This document shows positions 9,986 to 21,040 of a stretch of DNA of 64,000 nucleotides, in pieces (positions within the stretch are counted from its first letter, which is position 1; the number at the start of each line of letters is the position of its first letter). The stretch comes from Orientallactaga sibirica (taxonomy: Eukaryota; Chordata; Mammalia; Rodentia; Dipodidae), in contig JAEOAD010000040.1 of assembly GCA_036365145.1 (NCBI GenBank), forward strand, positions 12,960,501-13,024,500, given 5' to 3'. The notes beneath the pieces were generated by a model. It saw only the letters and a program-made list of their open reading frames with translations. It made no database searches and was not told where the DNA came from. The position numbers were made by a program, and so were the translations under genes.

Positions 9986-10724
9986 AATGAAATTCCAAAA
10001 TGAAAGCATATAGCAAAAGCAAAATTAATGAAGGCCTAACAAGACATGAGAAACTCTGTGACTCCAGGGATGACGCCTCCTCCCTCAGAGTCAGGCAAAC
10101 ACCCAGAACAAATCAGATTGGGATCTAGAACTGCAGACCATAAGACCTGTCATTCCTGACCCAAACTGCCTCGCACAAATGATTCCTGCACACCAGCTTG
10201 CTAGGGTCCCCCGCAGGAAGCCATGCTGCGTGCGACAATTTAACAGCAGACATCCTATCAAGAAAAGTGATAGGGCTCCTGAAAACATCTGCAAAGTGAG
10301 CCTTCACATAACAAAAGCAGCAAGGGAGCCGAGAGGGACGAGGAGAGCATCGTGTTTACAGATCCACAAAAGGCCGAGGAGCTCTTTCACTTCCAAGTGA
10401 CCCAATTCAGCTGCACATGAAACCCTACTTCACAAGGCGCTCCCGGACTGAGACGACATTCTAAATGCTGCGCTATCCCGGAGATAATAAATGTGAACTC
10501 TAGTTTACTTCTCAAGCAAAAGGTAAAATATCTCTAATTTGTTAGTAAAGCTTAGGTACAACACTGGGCAAAAATTAAAATAATTTTCCAGAATCTGGTC
10601 TATGTGGTATGTCTGTATAATGAAACTAAAATGAAAATGAATAAGTTACAATCGTATGTTCCTTAAAAAAATGCTTATAGTATATTGTTTGTTCTCCCCT
10701 TGTTCTCATTTTAGAAATAAGGAA
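9986..10724. other. single-copy stretch, no gene
   Basis: About 740 bp without transposon signature. Short frames on both strands lack recognisable motifs. Confidence 0.35.
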
Positions 10725-10920
10725 AGGCGGCTGCAGAAATGACTCAGCAGTTAAGCCTAATGACCCAGGTTTGATTCCCTAGTATCCACGTAAAGCCAGA
10801 TGCACAAAATGGCGCATGCATCTGGAGTTCGTTTGCAGCGCCTAGAGGCCCTAGCGTGCTTATACTGACTCTCTCTTTCTCTGTGTCTCTCTGTCTCCCC
10901 CACATTTAAAAAGAAAAAAA
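10725..10920 (+). mobile_element. tRNA-SINE, internally deleted
   Basis: The head jumps from CAGTTAAG to CCTAATGACCCAGG, losing the segment that would hold the anticodon-arm part of the tRNA-like region. Confidence 0.88.
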
Positions 10921-10969
10921 AAGGCCAGTCTGTTGGGATTGCCTCAAAAAATTTTTTTTAACATAAGGA

Positions 10970-11165
10970 AAAGGCTGGAGAGATGGCTTAGTGGTTAAGG
11001 CACTTGCCTGCGAAGCCCAAGGACCCAGGTTCCATTCCCCAGTACCCAGATGCACAAGGTGGCACAAACATGTGGAGTTCGTTTGCAGATGCTGGAGGCC
11101 CTGGTGCACCCATTGTCTCTGTCTCCCTATCTCTCTCTCTGCTTGTAAATAAGTTTTGAAAATGT
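10970..11165 (+). mobile_element. tRNA-SINE
   Basis: Clear copy with a short deletion in the CCCACGTAAGCC segment. Confidence 0.92.
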
Positions 11166-12088
11166 TTTTAAAAAACAGTATGCCGATTACCCGCACAATC
11201 AGCAGTCGCCTACTCTCCTAGCAACATGACATTGCAGAAGATACTAAGTTTGATTTTCTTTTCTTTACCTATCAAATGGGTAAACTAGCACAGGGTTGTC
11301 TTAAGGGTTGAATGAGAGGAAGGCTCTTGGAAGAACAAATCCAATTTCTCTGTCTTGAAGGAGTGCTCAGTCCATGAGAGTGACAGAGGCATCATCAAGT
11401 AACTTCCATGCAAGTGGCAGGAGAGAAGAATGCATGGGAGAAAACTGGAATGGAATTTGGAATACCCAGGGGAATTGGTTCCAGGACACCTGCTGATCCC
11501 AAGTCCCCAGATGCTTAAGTCTCCGTATAAAAAGGCATTGCCAAAATCCCCAATACTCATCCTGTAGGAAGAAAAAGGGGAAGGTTTTGTTTTGTTTTTT
11601 TTTTTTTGTTTTTTTGTTCGTTTGTTTTGTGGCAAGAGTGGGAAGTGAATGGGAGGCGGGAAGTAGAGAGGTGAGGAGCAGGGTTGTTTCTGAGGCCATG
11701 TGCCATCTGTAGCGGAGCTCACAGACAATTCCATCTCTCCCGGCTCTGAGAGAGCACCCCACCATCATCTGTAGTGCTGTCATCCATCACCCTGTCTATC
11801 CACACCACCCTGTGGCAGGGCATATACCCACTTCAGTCAAACCATCAGTGGTAAAGCCGAAACCCTAAAGATATGTTTTAAATGTTAATCCAGGTTAAAG
11901 TTTACTACACAACCCATTCACCTAACTCTTGGTGAAGTTATACATAATCATCAAATTCAACTTAAAACTGCCAAGAAAAATTCAAGTGGGTATCATTTCC
12001 ACAGGAAAAAAAAAAGTTCCATATTCATCAGTCTAGTCTCCATGTTCACTCTGTGCTCTGAATGGCCGTTCATTTAAAAAACTCCTCT
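11166..12088. other. no gene recognised
   Basis: Two overlapping minus-strand frames of about 140-150 codons span 11285-11783. They cross an A/T-rich slippery stretch and show no domain, codon bias or splice signal, so I treat them as chance. A T-rich run sits at 11587-11630. Confidence 0.4.
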
Positions 12089-12298
12089 AGGACTGGAGAG
12101 ATGGCTCAGTGGTTAAGGTGCTTGCCTGCAAAGCCAAAGGATCCTGGTTCGACTCTCCAGGCCCCACGTAAACCAGATGCACAAGGGGGCGCAGTGGCTG
12201 GATGCCCTGGTGTGCCCATTCTCTCCCTCTCTCTCTCTGCCTCTTTCTCTCATATAAATAAATAAATAAAAATATTTTTAAAAATAAAAAAAAAAAAA
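12089..12298 (+). mobile_element. tRNA-SINE
   Basis: TSD AAAACTCCTCTAG before and AAAACTCGTCTAG after. Missing the GCGCATGCATCTGGAGTTCG block. Confidence 0.93.
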
Positions 12299-12649
12299 CT
12301 CGTCTAGTGATGGGCATTTGGGATCACTCACTGAGAAAGGGGAGTGATAACTTGTCTGTCTTTATGAATCAACCCTGGTCATCTCCTCAGACATTTCTCA
12401 GCACCTGTGGCTAGAGCTGGCCCCAGCTACACCAATGCTTTGAGTAATATCACAAATCAAAGAGGCAAGAAGCCCAAACTAGACGACAAAACGCAAGATC
12501 TATATTGTGTTCTTTTGCCATGTCAAAATAAGATAGATTTCAGAACTTCAGTATTTTTCATAGAAATCCTAGGATGTCATCTTAAGTAACAGAACTCAAG
12601 TATAATGTCTTGAGTGTTCTATGTCCTATCAAGAATGGCTCGTATAAGA

Positions 12650-12803
12650 TGTTTTTTTGTGGGGGGAGGGTTTTAAGAGGCAGGGTCTTGCTCTAGTCCC
12701 AGGCTGATCTACATAGTCTCAGGTTGGTCTCAAACTCACAGCAATCCTCCTACCTCTGCCTCCATAGTGCTGGAATTAAAGGCATGTGCCACCATGCCCA
12801 ACT
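12650..12803 (-). mobile_element. B1 SINE
   Basis: Diverged B1 with a small deletion next to CTGATCTACATAGTC. A second T-run and a GAGAGAAAGAG patch follow and may be a 5'-truncated tRNA-SINE tail. Confidence 0.85.
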
Positions 12804-12989
12804 TTTTTTTTTTTTTGAGAGAAAGAGAAGCAGAGAGAAAAAGGAGAAATTAGATGAAATAAATGAAATAAACATAAAAATTCTCAGTAAAATATAGATC
12901 CTGGCTATCACTTTTTATCTCTCCTAATTATTTTTTGTATCTGTAAGAGCAGAATTTTGGATCTCACTGTTAAATTAATCATTTACCCA

Positions 12990-13212
12990 ACCTTATTTTT
13001 TAAATATTTTATTTATTTGAAAGAAAAGAAAGAGGCAGAGAGAGAGAGAGAGAGAGGAAAAATCAGTGCACCAGGACCTCCAGCCACTGCAGACGAACTC
13101 CAGACGCATGCACACCTTGTGCATCTGGCTTATTTGGGTCCTGGGGAATCGAATCTGGGTCCTTTGGCTTTGCAGGCAACCACCTTAACCACTAAGCCAT
13201 TTCTCCAGCCCC
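12990..13212 (-). mobile_element. tRNA-SINE
   Basis: Complete; possible TSD CCAACCTTATTTTT on both sides. Confidence 0.93.
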
Positions 13213-13411
13213 CAACCTTATTTTTGAGAAAATTAATAATGGGTCTAGAATGTCTGTAAATCCTAGTTACAAGAGTTTAATAAATACTTAAGGTGGCTTT
13301 TTTTTTTTTTGATCCTACATGGAGCTTTTTAAGTCAAAACCTTCAGGTGGGTTTAGGGTATGGAATAGTATGCAAAAACAAATGGGTTATGTGTTTATTC
13401 TTTCTTTAATC

Positions 13412-13473
13412 AAACTCAGGACCTTGTGCATGCTAGGCAAGAACTCTACCACTGAGCTACATCCTCAGCACAT
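13412..13473 (-). mobile_element. ID-like SINE
   Basis: CTTGTGCATGCTAGGCAAGA ... CCACTGAGCTACATCCTCAG is the complement of an ID (alanine-tRNA-like) head. Confidence 0.75.
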
Positions 13474-13493
13474 ATTTATTTATTTATTATTTC

Positions 13494-13650
13494 TTTTTTC
13501 GTTTCTCAGTTTTTCAAGGTAGGTTCTCCCTCTAGCTCAGGCTGACCTGGAATTAACTTTGTAGTCTCAGGGTGGCCTCGAACTCATAGCGATTCTCCTA
13601 CCTCTGCCTCCCGAGTGCTGGGATTAAAGGCCTGTGCCACCACGCCCGGT
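13494..13650 (-). mobile_element. B1 SINE
   Basis: Complete copy from TTTTTCAAGGTAGG to CACCACGCCCGG. Confidence 0.93.
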
Positions 13651-14190
13651 TTATTTAAAGAATAAATAAAGGCTCAGCTTAACCTGACGATTCAGTGAGG
13701 TTCTCAGTTATTATAGTAAAGGTCCCCCCAGAAGGATCCTCTTATGAGTACTAGATTACAAGAGCACACTGCTAGGATCTTCTCAGCCGTTATTCAACCT
13801 GCTGCTTAGTTAATAACAAAGTGTAAAGACTATTTCCTCCCTGGAAATAGTTCAGGGCACAAGACCCTCTCTTGTGACAAGGAATATAATAAAGGCTGAT
13901 GTCCTACTTCTGAAAAAGACTTGGTCTTGTTTATGTCTGAGCATCGCCTGCACGGGTGATGACTGCAAAGGAAAAGTGCTCTCGTCACGAGCGTCTTTTG
14001 GGTCTGTAATTTTTCTCTTTCTGTATCATGTCACACCTGTACCTTCCCTTCACTTGCTTATTTCTAATGTCGGTTCCAAGCCCTCTTTCCCCAGTTCTAT
14101 TCTATCTGCTATTAGTCATGTAAAAGCTTCATTTACTGAACAGAATTTGATGTTCTTTCTCTGTTTTGAAATTATTGAGTAAAATTGCTT
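13651..14190. other. no gene recognised
   Basis: Mostly T/C-rich single-copy DNA. The 102-codon plus-strand frame here has a Leu/Phe-rich composition typical of chance translation. Confidence 0.35.
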
Positions 14191-14394
14191 CCTTTTTTTT
14201 TTTCTTTAAAAAAAAGTTTATTTATTTATGCACGCACAAGAGAATGGGTGTGCCGGGGCCTCTAGCCACCTGCAAATGGACTCCATACATGTGTGCCATA
14301 GTGTAAATCTGGCTTATTTGGGTTCTGGGAAATTGAACCTGGGTCCTTAGGCTTCACAGTAAAGTGCCTTAACTGCTAAACCATCTCTCCAGTC
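14191..14394 (-). mobile_element. tRNA-SINE
   Basis: Diverged copy whose 5' end (TTAACTGCTAAACCATCTC) and flank are copied again 48 bp downstream. Confidence 0.9.
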
Positions 14395-14454
14395 CAAATT
14401 GTTGCTGGGCGTAGTGGTTAACTGCTAAACCATCTCTCCAGTCCAAATTGTTGC
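14369..14454 (+). repeat. 48-bp tandem duplication joined by a B1 head fragment
   Basis: TTAACTGCTAAACCATCTC...AAATTGTTGC occurs at 14369 and again at about 14417. The joint holds TGGGCGTAGTGG, the first bases of a B1. Confidence 0.85.
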
Positions 14455-14744
14455 CTTTTTATCAAACCTTAAAAGCTTCTTCACAAGCCATGTCTGTTTC
14501 CATCTCCTAAGTTTCTTGACCCCTTTTCTCCAAATCCTATCCTTTTTTTCAAAGTTCATTAACAGTTATCAAGTTGCTTAAGCCAGAAACATAAATAAAT
14601 ATAATCTTTCATTTCTGTTTCCCTCATATGCATTTCAAATCCATTAGCCAGCTGGTTGGTGTATCCCAAGCACACATCTCAAATCTATCCATTTCATCCT
14701 GTCTCCCCTAGCATTTCCATCAAAAGTACCATATAATCTTATTT

Positions 14745-15010
14745 TATTTTTTATTAGTCATGGTTATACTCACTGTGTAAACAGCACATGTTGGTACCAT
14801 GCTTACCCTCATCCCTGCCCCCCTCTGAAGGGAACCTCCTCATCCAGGATGCCAGTTATCCCCATGGGGAATGTGGGTCGTGCATTGCGGGGGCAGCCAT
14901 CAGTTATGGGGAAGAAGCAATGTCTCTGTGCATAATGTCCCAACTGTGGCTCTAACAATCTTTCCGCCCCCTCTTCTGTGAATTTCCCTGAGCCGTGTTG
15001 GGTTTCATAT
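14745..15010 (-). mobile_element. rodent L1 3'UTR-like fragment
   Basis: TGGCTCTAACAATCTTTCCG, CCCCCTCTTCTGTGAA and CCCTGAGCCGTGTTGGG resemble the T/C-rich rodent L1 3'UTR as I remember it. Orientation is inferred from the pyrimidine-rich plus strand. Confidence 0.55.
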
Positions 15011-15017
15011 GATCTTT

Positions 15018-15256
15018 TTTTTTTTAATTTTATTTTTATTTATTTATTTATTTGACAGAGAGAGAGAGTGAGACAGACAGACAGAGAGAAAGAGAGAGAG
15101 AGAGAATGGGCGCACCAAGGCCTCCAGCCACTGCAAACAAACTCTAGACATGTATGCCCCCTTGTACATCTGGCTAACATGGGTCATGGGGAATTGAACC
15201 TGGGTCCTTTGGCTTTGCAGGCAAACACCTTCACTGCTAAGCCATCCCTCCAGCCC
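15018..15256 (-). mobile_element. tRNA-SINE
   Basis: TSD ATATGATCTTT / ATATAATCTTT; inserted in the L1 3'UTR-like fragment. Confidence 0.94.
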
Positions 15257-15318
15257 CCATATAATCTTTTATTCAGCCTCTGCAATTGTCTTCTGGCTGC
15301 TAGTATTGTTTCTGCTCT

Positions 15319-15538
15319 TTTTTTTTAACTTTAAAAAAATTATTTGCTTATTTACAAGCAGAGAGAGAGAGAGAGAGAGAAAGAGAAAGGGCATGCCAGG
15401 ACCTCTAGCCACTGCAAACAAACTCCAGATACATGTGCCCCTTGTGCATCTGGCTTATGTGGGTACTGGAGAATCGAATCTGGGTCCTTTAGCTTCGCAG
15501 GCAAAAATGCCTTAACCACTGACCCATCTCTCCAGCCC
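15319..15538 (-). mobile_element. tRNA-SINE
   Basis: TSD TGTTTCTGCTCTT / TGTTCCTGCTCTT. Confidence 0.94.
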
Positions 15539-15711
15539 TTGTTCCTGCTCTTCATCACACAGCATCCAGAATGGAACGTAAAGGCAAAATCCTAAGACCC
15601 TTCATGCCTTCCTATGGTTTCCAACCGCAAACAGCATCTTTATCCAAATGCCTTCCCTACACATTTATAAATCATGATCTTGTCCTTACCAACCTTTCTG
15701 GTTCATCTTTG

Positions 15712-15862
15712 TTTGTTTGTTTGTTTTCACGTAGGGTCTCGCTCTACCCCAGGCTCACCTGGAATTCACTATGGAGTCTCAGGCTGGCCTCAAATTCACA
15801 GCCTCCTCCTACCTCTGCCTCCCAAATGCTGGGAATAAAGGCATGTGCCACCATGCCTGGCT
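15712..15862 (-). mobile_element. B1 SINE
   Basis: TTCATCTTT occurs on both sides; (TTTG)n marks the tail side. Confidence 0.93.
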
Positions 15863-16468
15863 GATTTCATCTTTTTATTCATCGAAATCTATCAAGCTCT
15901 TTTCCGCTTATATGTCTGACCTCTGCCTGGACTGTCCCAGTGATCCATCTACCATTCAGGTCTCAGCTAAAACCTCATTTCTTCAAAGTAGCCTCTGCTG
16001 ACTAACGGTGTCAGTACCCACTTGAGGCACTCTATCATAAACCCCATGTTAACATTCTTCAGCTATTTCTTGTTAAATTCATGATTTTTTTTCCTCGGTT
16101 GTCTTTTTCTTCTACTACCTTGAGAGTAGAGACCAGGCCAGTCTTTGTACTTCCATAGGCCCAAGCTATAGAGGCTCCAGGAATTTACCCTTTAACAAAC
16201 ACTCGATACATGAATGGATGAAGGAAAACCCCAGTCTTTCCAAAGCCTTACTTTATCCATCTGGTCTAAAGCGGTGTCTTCCCTTTACAACTTCACTCCA
16301 TTAATTTGATTCATACTGTCTTGCAACATCTCTTAGGCTGCTGGTTTTAATTAGTATATGATTTAGTTGTTTATAATGGTATCATTATCAATCACAAGAT
16401 AAATAAGCAACTCCTATAGCCGAATGAATATGAACAGGAAACCCAAAGATGGTTTCATCAGTAAATTA
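15863..16468. other. no gene recognised
   Basis: Single-copy T/C-rich sequence, no transposon or exon signature seen. Confidence 0.35.
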
Positions 16469-16545
16469 GTGGGTTGGGGGTATAGTTCAGTGGTAGAGGG
16501 TTTGCCTAGTATGCATGAGGGACTGGGTTTGATCCTGAGCACTGC
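16469..16545 (+). mobile_element. ID-like SINE
   Basis: GGGTATAGTTCAGTGGTAGA ... CTAGTATGCATGAGGGACTG ... GGTTTGATCCTGAGCACTGC follows the alanine-tRNA-derived ID pattern, with an A-rich tail. Confidence 0.82.
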
Positions 16546-16590
16546 CGAAGAAAAGGAGAAGAAGGAAGGGAAAGTAGAACTGGGATTTTT

Positions 16591-16854
16591 AAAAATATTT
16601 TTTATTTTTTATTCATTTATTTGAGAGCGACAGAGAGAGAAAGAGGCAGAGAGAGAGGGGGAGAGAGAGAGAGAGAGAGAGAAAGGCAGACAGAGAGAAT
16701 GGGCCCACCAGGGCCTCCAGCTACTGCAAACGAACTCCAGACGCATGTGCCACCTTGTGCATCTGGCTTCCGTGGGTCCTGGAGAACTGAGCCTCGAACC
16801 GGGGTCCTTAGGCTTTACAGGCAAGCGCTTAACTGCTAAGCCATCTCTCCAGCC
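16591..16854 (-). mobile_element. tRNA-SINE, long variant
   Basis: TSD GAACTGGGATTTTTA / GAAGTGGAATTTTTA. The GA-rich tract is expanded and GCCTCGAACCGGGGTCC carries an 8-base local expansion also seen at 61.0 kb. Confidence 0.93.
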
Positions 16855-18090
16855 CAGAAGTGGAATTTTTATATGAGTGTTTTACCTCAGTGAGATATTG
16901 GCATTTCTGTCATTTATACAGCTGCCCAGATCATTAAAAATAAGACAATCAGGGATACATTTCCTACAGGACATATAACAGGGTGCTAAGCACAGCTGTA
17001 TCAAGCCAAAGTGCTATTGACATAAAAAATTGATGAAAAGAGAATCATGCAAGTGTATAATTTGTTCTCAGATTACAATATAATTTAGGTAAGAAAGGAT
17101 CCGAGCAGACAGATCTAATGTAGCTGGAGAAATACACATTTTTCTGAATTTTGGTTTTAGAAAAACAGGTCTTACAATTCATATTATGTTCTAAATACGT
17201 CAGCCACCATTGTTACTAAGGGTCTGGTGTCCTGGTTACTAGTGACTCAACAGTGGGTGCCTTTGAAGTAATAAATATTTTAAATCTTGTCACTTTGACT
17301 TTGCCACTGAAGCCATATGTTGATGAGAGAGGGGCATTTGTTTGGTAACTTGATCTTCTAGAAAGCCGACCTTCCTCAAGGGTTTGGCAAGATACCGCCA
17401 CTTACCACAGCATGTGTGTTTCTCGAGTCCAAAACAGATTCCTTAAAACTGGGAGTCACTCTTTATCACCAGATTGCCAAACAAGAGTTCTTGACCACCT
17501 GTGCACTAATGAGTACGCACACACACGGGTCTCTCTGTGTGTGTATCTTAATAGCACTGTAAAATCATGTTAAATATTTAGGACTTCTTGGGCACCAATG
17601 ACATCCGATCTTTGGATTTATGCCACAAACACCTTTAGGACAAGTAAAACTCTGATACCATTTAATATTAGATCCACTGTATCTGGATACAAATAATGTG
17701 CATTTAGAACTGCTTATTCCATTTCTAGGGGAAAATAGCATTTTATGGGCAAGAATGCATGGTCCCATTTCTGGAGCATTTTAAGAGCATTCCTTCTGTT
17801 TTTTTTTTTTTTTTTTCTTAAGCCATCATTTCATTGAATGTCATTCTGGAAAGGAATTTAATAAATGAAACTCGGCCAACGTGATAAATTATCAGTTGCT
17901 GGGAAATAGTGTCTCTAGGTCTCAGTTTCCTTAGCCCATCACGTGTCGCTCCTCAAGTCACTCTTCCAGAGCTCAAACTCCAATTATTCAAAGTGTTAAA
18001 ACCGGTCAAAAGGGCAACTTCCAGAGCTTGAAGCTGTTCTTGGGGGAAAATGAGCTTGATGTTGTTATTTATACTGACGTTTTTACATTT
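16855..18090. other. single-copy stretch, no gene
   Basis: 1.2 kb, A/T-rich, with no recognised transposon. Short minus-strand frames only. A poly(T) run at 17799-17817 may be the only remnant of a retroinsertion. Confidence 0.35.
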
Positions 18091-18209
18091 TTTTTTTTTG
18101 GTTTTTTCATTTTTCGAGGGTAGTCTCAGGGTGGCCTCAAACTCATGGTGATCCTCCTACCTTTGCCTCCCAAATGCTTGGATTAAAGCATGCGCCACCA
18201 CGCCCAGCG
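18091..18209 (-). mobile_element. B1 SINE with internal deletion
   Basis: The tail side reads TTTTTCGAGGGTAG and then jumps to TCTCAGGGTGGCC. About 45 bases between two GTAG words are lost, fitting a microhomology deletion. TSD GACGTTTTTACATTTTT / GACTTTTTACATTTTT. Confidence 0.9.
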
Positions 18210-18265
18210 ACTTTTTACATTTTTAAGCAAGAGAATGGAGATTAAAAGAAAAAAAAATTCCTAAG

Positions 18266-18360
18266 TCAGATGTGGTAGCATACACTTAGAATTCTAGTAT
18301 GTAGGAGGCTGAGGCAGGAGGATCGCCATGAGTCCAAACCAGCTTGGGCTATGTAGGGTG
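18266..18360 (+). mobile_element. B1 SINE, diverged 5' part
   Basis: TAGGAGGCTGAGGCAGGAGG core; the 3' half is absent. Confidence 0.7.
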
Positions 18361-18394
18361 TATGTATCAAGCCAGGAATGGCTATGTACCAAAA

Positions 18395-18465
18395 CTGTAG
18401 TGGCTAGAAGCCCTGGCACACCCATTCTCTCTCTCTCTCTCTTTCAAATACATAAATAATTTTTT
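18395..18465 (+). mobile_element. tRNA-SINE 3' fragment
   Basis: GTAGTGGCTAGAAGCCCTGG ... CCCATTCTCTCTC and A-rich tail; 5'-truncated. Confidence 0.75.
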
Positions 18466-18666
18466 TTAAAGTGTAAAAAACACAAAACAAAATAAAACAA
18501 AATAGCATTATGGGGAGGGAAATAAATAGAAGTTTGGTTTTGACCAACATGTAATGAACAATTATTGGCCAGAAGATACAGAGAAAAATACCCTTTGAGT
18601 GGGAAGTGGGGGTGGGGCGATATGGGGTGATGATTTAAACATAACACATTTAAAAATATACTTTTG

Positions 18667-18822
18667 GCTGGGTGTCATGGCGCACACTTTTAATCCCAGC
18701 ACTCGGGAGGCAGAGAGGTAGGAGCATGGCTGTGGATTCGAGGCCAGCCTGGGACTACAGAGTGAATTCAAGATCAGCCTGGGCTAGAGTGAAACCCAAC
18801 CTCGAAAAACCAAAAGAAAAAA
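18667..18822 (+). mobile_element. B1 SINE
   Basis: Head to CTCGAAAAACC tail. The word AGCCTGGG is used twice, indicating a small local rearrangement. AAAAATATAC flanks both ends. Confidence 0.92.
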
Positions 18823-19419
18823 AAAATTAATACTAAAAATATACTGTGAACTTTCCTTCCACAAATAAACTCAGAAGGATGTCAACTTTCCATGGGTAAC
18901 TTTAGCGTTCACTGTTACCTGCGGGGTGTGCAGTAACTGAAAGGCCCATTCAACCTCAGTCTATAAAGTTGTTTTGGGAAAACCTCCACAGCCTGGTGTG
19001 TGGGCTGGCATGGTGCCTCTAAGTAGCCTCCTCTGCCCTGGCAAGCTGTGCCGGATTCCGTAGGCGAAGGAACCTTCCAGCACTAGCCGAGCATCTGCAG
19101 ACTTCATTTCCTGAGGAGCCTGACTTCACCTGCTTCGTGTCTCGCTCTGCCATCCGGCCCTCTGAGTTCCAGGAGCGGCCTCTTCCTTTGTGACATGGGC
19201 TGGATCGACATCCTGACTCTGCCATGCCTTCTGGGCACATTTGTATGCAATCCTTGGTTGAGAGAACTCCAGTAATTGCTTCCAAGGTCCCCACTCAAAC
19301 TAAAATATGCCTTACTCTCAGTAAAAACACCGTCACCAAGCCTGGCCAGGCCTTCCAGATGAGACCCTGTCAATGAGGGCAAAAAGACTAATAGTCGGTT
19401 TTATTGAAAAAGGGACCTG
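18823..19419. other. single-copy stretch, no gene
   Basis: GC-moderate sequence. Two minus-strand frames of about 90 codons overlap at 19019-19382 without domain similarity or convincing splice sites. Confidence 0.35.
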
Positions 19420-19850
19420 GGGCTGGAGAGATTGCTCAGTGGTTAGAGACACTTGCTTGCAAAGCCCGATGGTCTGGGTTCAATTCCCCAATATAAAAAG
19501 GCAGAGACACAGTGGTGCATGCATCTGGAGCTTTTAAAAAATATATATTTTATTTATTTATTTATTAGAGAGAGAAAGAGACAGAGAGAGGGAGAATGGG
19601 TGCACCAGGATATCTAGCCACTGCAAATGAACTCCAGACACATGTACTACACCTTGAGTATCTGGCTTTACATGGGTACTGGGGAATCAATCCTGGGTCC
19701 GTGGGCTTTGCAGGCAAGCACCTTGATGGCTAAGCCATCTTTCCAGGCCCTGAATATGGAGTTTAACTGCAGCAGAAGTCCCTGGCACATCCATTCCCTC
19801 TCTCATTTCTCTCTCTCTCTCTTTCTTTCTCTCCTAACAAATAAATAATA
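19420..19850 (+). mobile_element. tRNA-SINE split by an opposite-strand copy
   Basis: 5' part at 19420-19532 and 3' part from about 19751 (GGAGTTTAACTGCAGCAGAAG) to the AATAATAAT tail. The interruption is a complete minus-strand copy, with TCTGGAGCTTTT / TATGGAGTTTAA as the duplicated target. Confidence 0.88.
19534..19750 (-). mobile_element. tRNA-SINE nested inside the previous copy
   Basis: Complete from the T-rich tail to CATCTTTCCAGGCCC. Confidence 0.92.
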
Positions 19851-19939
19851 ATAATAGAAGTGTGTTTTTTTTTTAAATAAGGACCTTGTGGTATGCTCAT
19901 GTATTGAAATTCTCAATTAAAAATGTTTGTTTTTTTAAA

Positions 19940-20154
19940 AAATGTTTTATTTTATTTTTATTTATTTGTTTGACAGAGAAAGAGGGAGGGAGGGAGAGAG
20001 ACAATGAGCACGCCAGGGCCTCCAGCCACTGCAAACGAACACCAGACGCATGTGCCCCATTGTGCATCTGGCTAACATGAGTCCTGGGGAATTGAACCTG
20101 GGTCCTTTGGCTTTGCAAGCAAACACCTTAACCACTAGGCCATCCCTCCAGCCC
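19940..20154 (-). mobile_element. tRNA-SINE
   Basis: TSD AAAAAATGTTTT on both sides. Confidence 0.94.
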
Positions 20155-20646
20155 TAAAAAATGTTTTTTAGAAAAGGGACTGAATGGTATCTGCTATGCC
20201 CCCTCTCCTAGGCACCTACTAGTGATTCAATGGATTCAATACACCCGTAGTTTCATCTAGGTGTTAAATTGACTACAAGTGTAGGCAATACAAGCTTCAG
20301 AATAAACTTATTCAAGTGAGCATGCCGACCCAACAGTCATAGGTTTTATTTCACTTCACTAAGGATGAAACAAATCAAACAACAAAGATACAACATACGA
20401 CTCCCCAGCCATAAGCACCAAGTCTGCTTTGGAGAAGCCCCCTTGCAGGCTTTCCTTCATGCGTGCTCATGCGGAGACCAGATCTTCTCATTTTCTCTGT
20501 GTGTAGTTCTGTCTCCTTTGTCACTCTGCAAAGTCCTGCAGTTCTTTACAATCCAACTCAGGCCGATGCCTTCCTTAACTGTGTGCAAGCAGGGCACAGC
20601 TGAGCTCTTAGGAACTCAGGGCGTTCTATTTCTGACCCTGCTGCTG
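20155..20646. other. no gene recognised
   Basis: Single-copy sequence. A 95-codon plus-strand frame lies here without recognisable domain. Confidence 0.35.
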
Positions 20647-20799
20647 TGGTAAAACTGATCTGTGTTCATGACTTTTCTCTGCTCATGGAAGAAATAGGCC
20701 TTTCTTATTTACCTTTAAAAATATATATAAGCCGGGCATGGTGGCTCATGGTAAAACTGATCTGTGTTCATGACTTTCTCTGCTCATGGCCAAGAAATA
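20647..20799 (+). repeat. 50-bp direct repeat, one copy inside a B1
   Basis: TGGTAAAACTGATCTGTGTT...CTCTGCTCATGG...AAGAAATA occurs at 20647-20696 and 20749-20799 with two small indels. Confidence 0.92.
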
Positions 20800-20845
20800 C
20801 AGGTGAATTCCAGGTCAGCCTCTTATTCAAAAAAACAAAAACCTT
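20731..20845 (+). mobile_element. B1 SINE with its middle replaced
   Basis: B1 head GCCGGGCATGGTGGCTCATG, then the copied flank, then B1 tail GTGAATTCCAGGTCAGCCT. Roughly 75 bases of B1 interior are missing. Confidence 0.85.

Positions 20846-20847
<2 letters not shown>

Positions 20848-20888
<41 letters not shown>
20848..20888. repeat. (AT)n microsatellite
   Basis: Perfect AT run at the tail end of the following minus-strand SINE. Confidence 0.95.
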
Positions 20889-20890
<2 letters not shown>

Positions 20891-21040
20891 AGAGAGAGAA
20901 AGAGAGAGAATGGGTGCACCAGGGCCTCCAGCCAGTGCAAAAAAATTCCAGACGCATGTGCCACCTTGTGTATCTGGCTTATGTGAGTCCTGGGGAATTG
21001 AACCTAGGTGCTTTAACCACTAAGCCATCTCTCCAGCCCC
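20889..21040 (-). mobile_element. tRNA-SINE
   Basis: Lacks the CTTTGGCTTTGCAGGCAA block, joined by a short GCTTT microhomology. (AT)n has replaced the normal tail. Confidence 0.9.

Noticed and set aside
11285..11783. Two overlapping minus-strand frames of 138 and 149 codons
   Set aside because: They are frame-shifted versions of the same stretch, cross a T-rich slippery run and show no domain or splice context.
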